The position numbers and the translations under genes were made by a program. A DNA stretch of 64,000 nt from Gelatoporia subvermispora B. Taxonomy: Eukaryota; Basidiomycota; Agaricomycetes; Polyporales; Gelatoporiaceae. Position 1 is the first letter of the stretch. Each line of letters begins with the position of its first letter. Below the pieces are notes generated by a model. The model was given only the letters and a program-made list of their open reading frames with translations. It did no database searches and had not been told where the DNA came from. This document shows, one piece after another, positions 61,321 through 64,000 of the stretch. The stretch spans positions 595,976 to 659,975 of the forward strand of contig KB445798.1 of NCBI GenBank assembly GCA_000320605.2, given 5' to 3'.

Positions 61321-62830
61321 CGATCGCAAAAGGCGAATTAACACGATCAGATACGCAATCTCGACTTTGTTCAAGTCATTAGATTCGACGCAACCATCGA
61401 GATACTTCATCGCCCCGATTGGCGTGCCCCATCCCGTTCCTTCGAGACCTCGCCCGCAGCTGCTGGGACTGTCTGATACGTCGTCCTTGCATTTCGAATC
61501 TGGACGGTTTAAAGACCCTGGATCGACCTCATGTGAGCTCCGAGAGTTTTTTCTTGTGGTCTCTCGAGGCCGCGAGATGATGCGCTGATCGAACAGTACC
61601 AAGCAGGCAGGGTCCCCTAGACGGTGATTAGCCTCAGTTGAAGTATCAGCTGCAGATCATAGCCTGTGGATTGAGCATACGGTGTCCAGTTTCTAACCAA
61701 ATGTAACAACAATGTCCTCGGGCAGAACGATCTCCTGCAATCAATGTTGACCCTTCGCGCTGGACGTCGTTGCTAGCACCTGGGCACTTTCTGAACAGTT
61801 TCTGAACAGGCCTAAGTTGTGTTCAGTGCGGGAGCAGCGTTAGACATGAAACTATCTAGGGAAACATGTAGTGAGATGGACCATATCCAAAACAGTTTTG
61901 TTGTGCGAGATATTGCCGGTGGATGAAAAATCTGGAGTTCCGCCAGCAGAGCGTCCATTTTGGCAGGCGCGCCTCTTGCCTGTCGCACACGTGGCGATCG
62001 TCCGAATTTGCAAGTCGCCACTGCTCGGATTCCCCCTCGCCCTCGGCATCCACCGCGGACACCGTTGTAAATAATACCTTCCCAGCAGCCCATGTACAAG
62101 GCAAACATTTTTGAACGACTGTGGTAAAACTCTCTGCCACGCATTGCCGACTGAGTGATTGCCCTGACAGACATGCGGAGGAGTCAAAGTTGCTACAGAT
62201 ACGCCAAACGCAGCTGCAGACCCCTCTTCTACGTCGAATCTATGATCGGCTCCAGCTATGAATGTACATGAAGCGACACGCCTGTTGTGGTGTCTGGGTA
62301 CACAGCACCACGTGTGAGATTCTTGCCTTATTTCTGCGACGTCATTCTCATGCCAGCATGATGGAGACACACGGTTTGTCTCCCCATACTTTGACACCTC
62401 AGCCGTCTCAGTCGACCGTCTGACATGTGCAGTATCTTCAACAATTACAAAGTACTTAAGATGCTTTGCGCTGATTGCCGCTGGTCCATCTACGCTATGC
62501 CGGGGGTACATGGCACAGCAACAGCATGAGCAGAACCGGTCAAGTCCTCCTGAGCACCAAGCTGCGCGGATTTTCTACATCCCGGATCGAGGCTCAGTTG
62601 TACATGCTCGGGGAGATAAAATATGCAAGTGAGGCGATATCAGTATCTGATAGTATCATTGATCCGTTGAGCACTTGACGCCCTGAAAGAACCACAGTCG
62701 TGCAGTACATTATTTGTTGTACCGTGGCAGCGGAGCGCGTGCTGTCTCTTACAAAAGCCAATGTCCTGACGGAGCTCCACCGCTCGCGGACTCTGGCAGC
62801 AGGTTTCACTATACACACCTGGTATTCAAG
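61321..62830. other. Intergenic; long unrecognised minus-strand frame
   Basis: A 219-codon minus-strand frame spans 62511-61852, one of the longer uninterrupted frames outside recognised genes. It is Cys/His/Arg-rich without a repeated spacing or known motif. A second minus frame overlaps it in another register, which argues for a compositional accident. No other feature recognised. Confidence 0.3.
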
Positions 62831-64000
62831 ATGGCATCTCCCATAGATGTCAAATCAACCTATGGTGCTTACATGCTGGGTAAGTTTCCACCATATGGGC
62901 TACAAGTGCAGATAAATGATGAGTACGAATAATGGCAATAGGTGTAGTGATATCTGCAAGGTGCTAACTCCTCCTTTGTATTCTCCACGGCGACTCAGAG
63001 CTCAGCACAGTCTATACGGGATCACTGTCGCTCAAACGCACACGTACTACAGCCAGAGTAACAGAGATGCAGTGTATGTAAAGATACTAGTGGGTCGCAA
63101 TTTTGTAGGTGCCAGTTGTATGCTGATGTCCAGCGTAGATATTTCTGCTCTGGTTACTCTGCCCATGCAGTACATTTTCATGACAGTGTTGACATGCATG
63201 TGCAGGTCGCTCAATACCCTTCACGAGGTGCTGCTTGTCCTAACGATCTACGACTACCTCATCGGCGATTATGGGAATCCATTGGCAATTGCCCATATCA
63301 CGGGGTACGCACAGGATCGAACGGTCTGCGACATGCAAGCTGTTAACATGGTCCTGGTGTAGATCGTATTGGGTGAGTACTACAGACGTGAGAGATGAGA
63401 TCTTGATATTCACGAGACTGATCCGCGAACTTTAGGCTGCATTGGTCATGTCCGTCAGTGTCTGCTATTGTCGGTAAATTTGTGTCTTGTGATAACATAT
63501 TGTCAATCGTTATCGTTCTCAAGGGCATTATCGAGTTCATAGTCAAAGGGTAAGATCAATCATTACCCCAAGAGGATGCTAAGGCCTGTCTCACAGGTTG
63601 TTCTGTCTACGGTTATTCAAACGTGCGGTTTCTATTGCTCGATAAGACTGGAGTATCCGGTAGTAACAATCCATATCTTGTACAAGTGGGGAAGAACTGG
63701 CGCTTGGTCGTGCTCATCGTGAGTGATCCCATAGGGCCGTAGATGGACCTCTGACCCATCAAGCCCTTAAGGCCTTTCTTGCATTTGCTCGATTAGGTGA
63801 GCTAGCCAATCATATACATCTCGGCTTATTCACGCAATCGGGGACAGCCGGAGTCATTGGTATGCCCATATCCTGCGGCATGCCATGTTAACTTGATCCT
63901 ATAATGACTGTCTCATTTTAGCACTCATTGGTTTCGAGTGAGATACGTTAGTGACCAGTGCTAAAACCGCTCTAACGCGATATCAAATTAGACGGACACA
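62831..64000 (+). CDS. DUF6534-family membrane protein (copy 4), cut by window end
   Basis: Exons 62831-62879, 62942-62960, 63011-63089 are followed by a 14-nt exon ending in CTCTG near 63155-63168, then an exon starting at about 63208. They give MASPIDVKSTYGAYMLGVVI, SASLYGITVAQTHTYYSQSN, IFLLW and SLNTLHEVLLVLTIYDYLIG, then DYGNPLAIAHIT. These are the N-terminal DUF6534 blocks, in the same order as the other three copies. Later sequence up to 64000 shows short hydrophobic frames separated by possible introns but no clear C-terminal signature, so the gene continues beyond the window. Its third intron has a normal GT donor, unlike copies 2 and 3. Function unknown. Confidence 0.78.

Noticed and set aside
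61852..62511. 219-codon minus-strand frame as a gene
   Set aside because: Composition is Cys/Arg/His-heavy with no motif, another minus frame overlaps it, and start and splice context are unconvincing.
1..64000. CRISPR arrays, bacterial operons, ribosome-binding sites, rRNA genes
   Set aside because: The window is eukaryotic by its intron structure and gene families; no regularly spaced repeats or rRNA cores were seen.

Overview
This window looks like nuclear DNA of a basidiomycete of the class Agaricomycetes. The genes are densely interrupted by introns of about 45-75 nt with GT...AG borders. The gene content is also typical of that class: a NACHT-WD40 STAND protein, DUF6533/DUF6534 membrane proteins, a CYP63-like P450, aryl-alcohol-oxidase-type GMC enzymes and an A-T-R adenylate-forming reductase. 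Uninterrupted reading frames are short and look broken. Removing the introns by eye gives continuous proteins that close in frame, so most genes appear intact. All products and exon borders are my own reading; no search was run.

Layout. 2.5-9.4 kb: a 12-exon adenylation-thiolation-reductase gene (+) convergent with an 18-exon major facilitator transporter (-). 10.6 kb: a small foldback element. 12.5-13.5 kb: mitochondrial Mn superoxide dismutase (+). 14.1-15.1 kb: a DUF6533 membrane protein (+), probably truncated, ending beside two abutting perfect hairpins. 16.0-18.9 kb: GMC oxidoreductase 1 (+) with one odd splice donor. 20.5-23.1 kb: cytochrome P450 (-), with a duplicated relic of its 3' end at 19.4 kb. 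24.1-25.8 kb: a second MFS transporter (+), divergent from the P450. 26.8-28.1 kb: a single-pass membrane protein (+). 29.5-31.4 kb: a DUF6534 protein (+). 33.3-35.6 kb: a secreted GMC oxidoreductase 2 (+). 36.3-38.2 kb: an aldehyde dehydrogenase (+) with one in-frame stop. 39.6-41.6 kb (-) and 46.4-48.4 kb (+): a divergent pair of close DUF6534 paralogues. 50.8-55.8 kb: a NACHT protein with two seven-bladed WD40 propellers (+). 61.0-61.3 kb: a decayed WD40 relic. 62.8 kb to the end: a fourth DUF6534 gene, cut by the window edge.

Functional reading. The carboxylic-acid reductase, two GMC oxidases, P450, aldehyde dehydrogenase and two exporters between 2.5 and 38.2 kb form a plausible specialised-metabolite locus built on acid/aldehyde/alcohol chemistry. 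The superoxide dismutase in the middle is probably housekeeping. From about 38 kb on, the window is poor in metabolic genes and holds fast-evolving families (DUF6534, NACHT-WD40) and relics. Cluster membership is inferred from proximity only.
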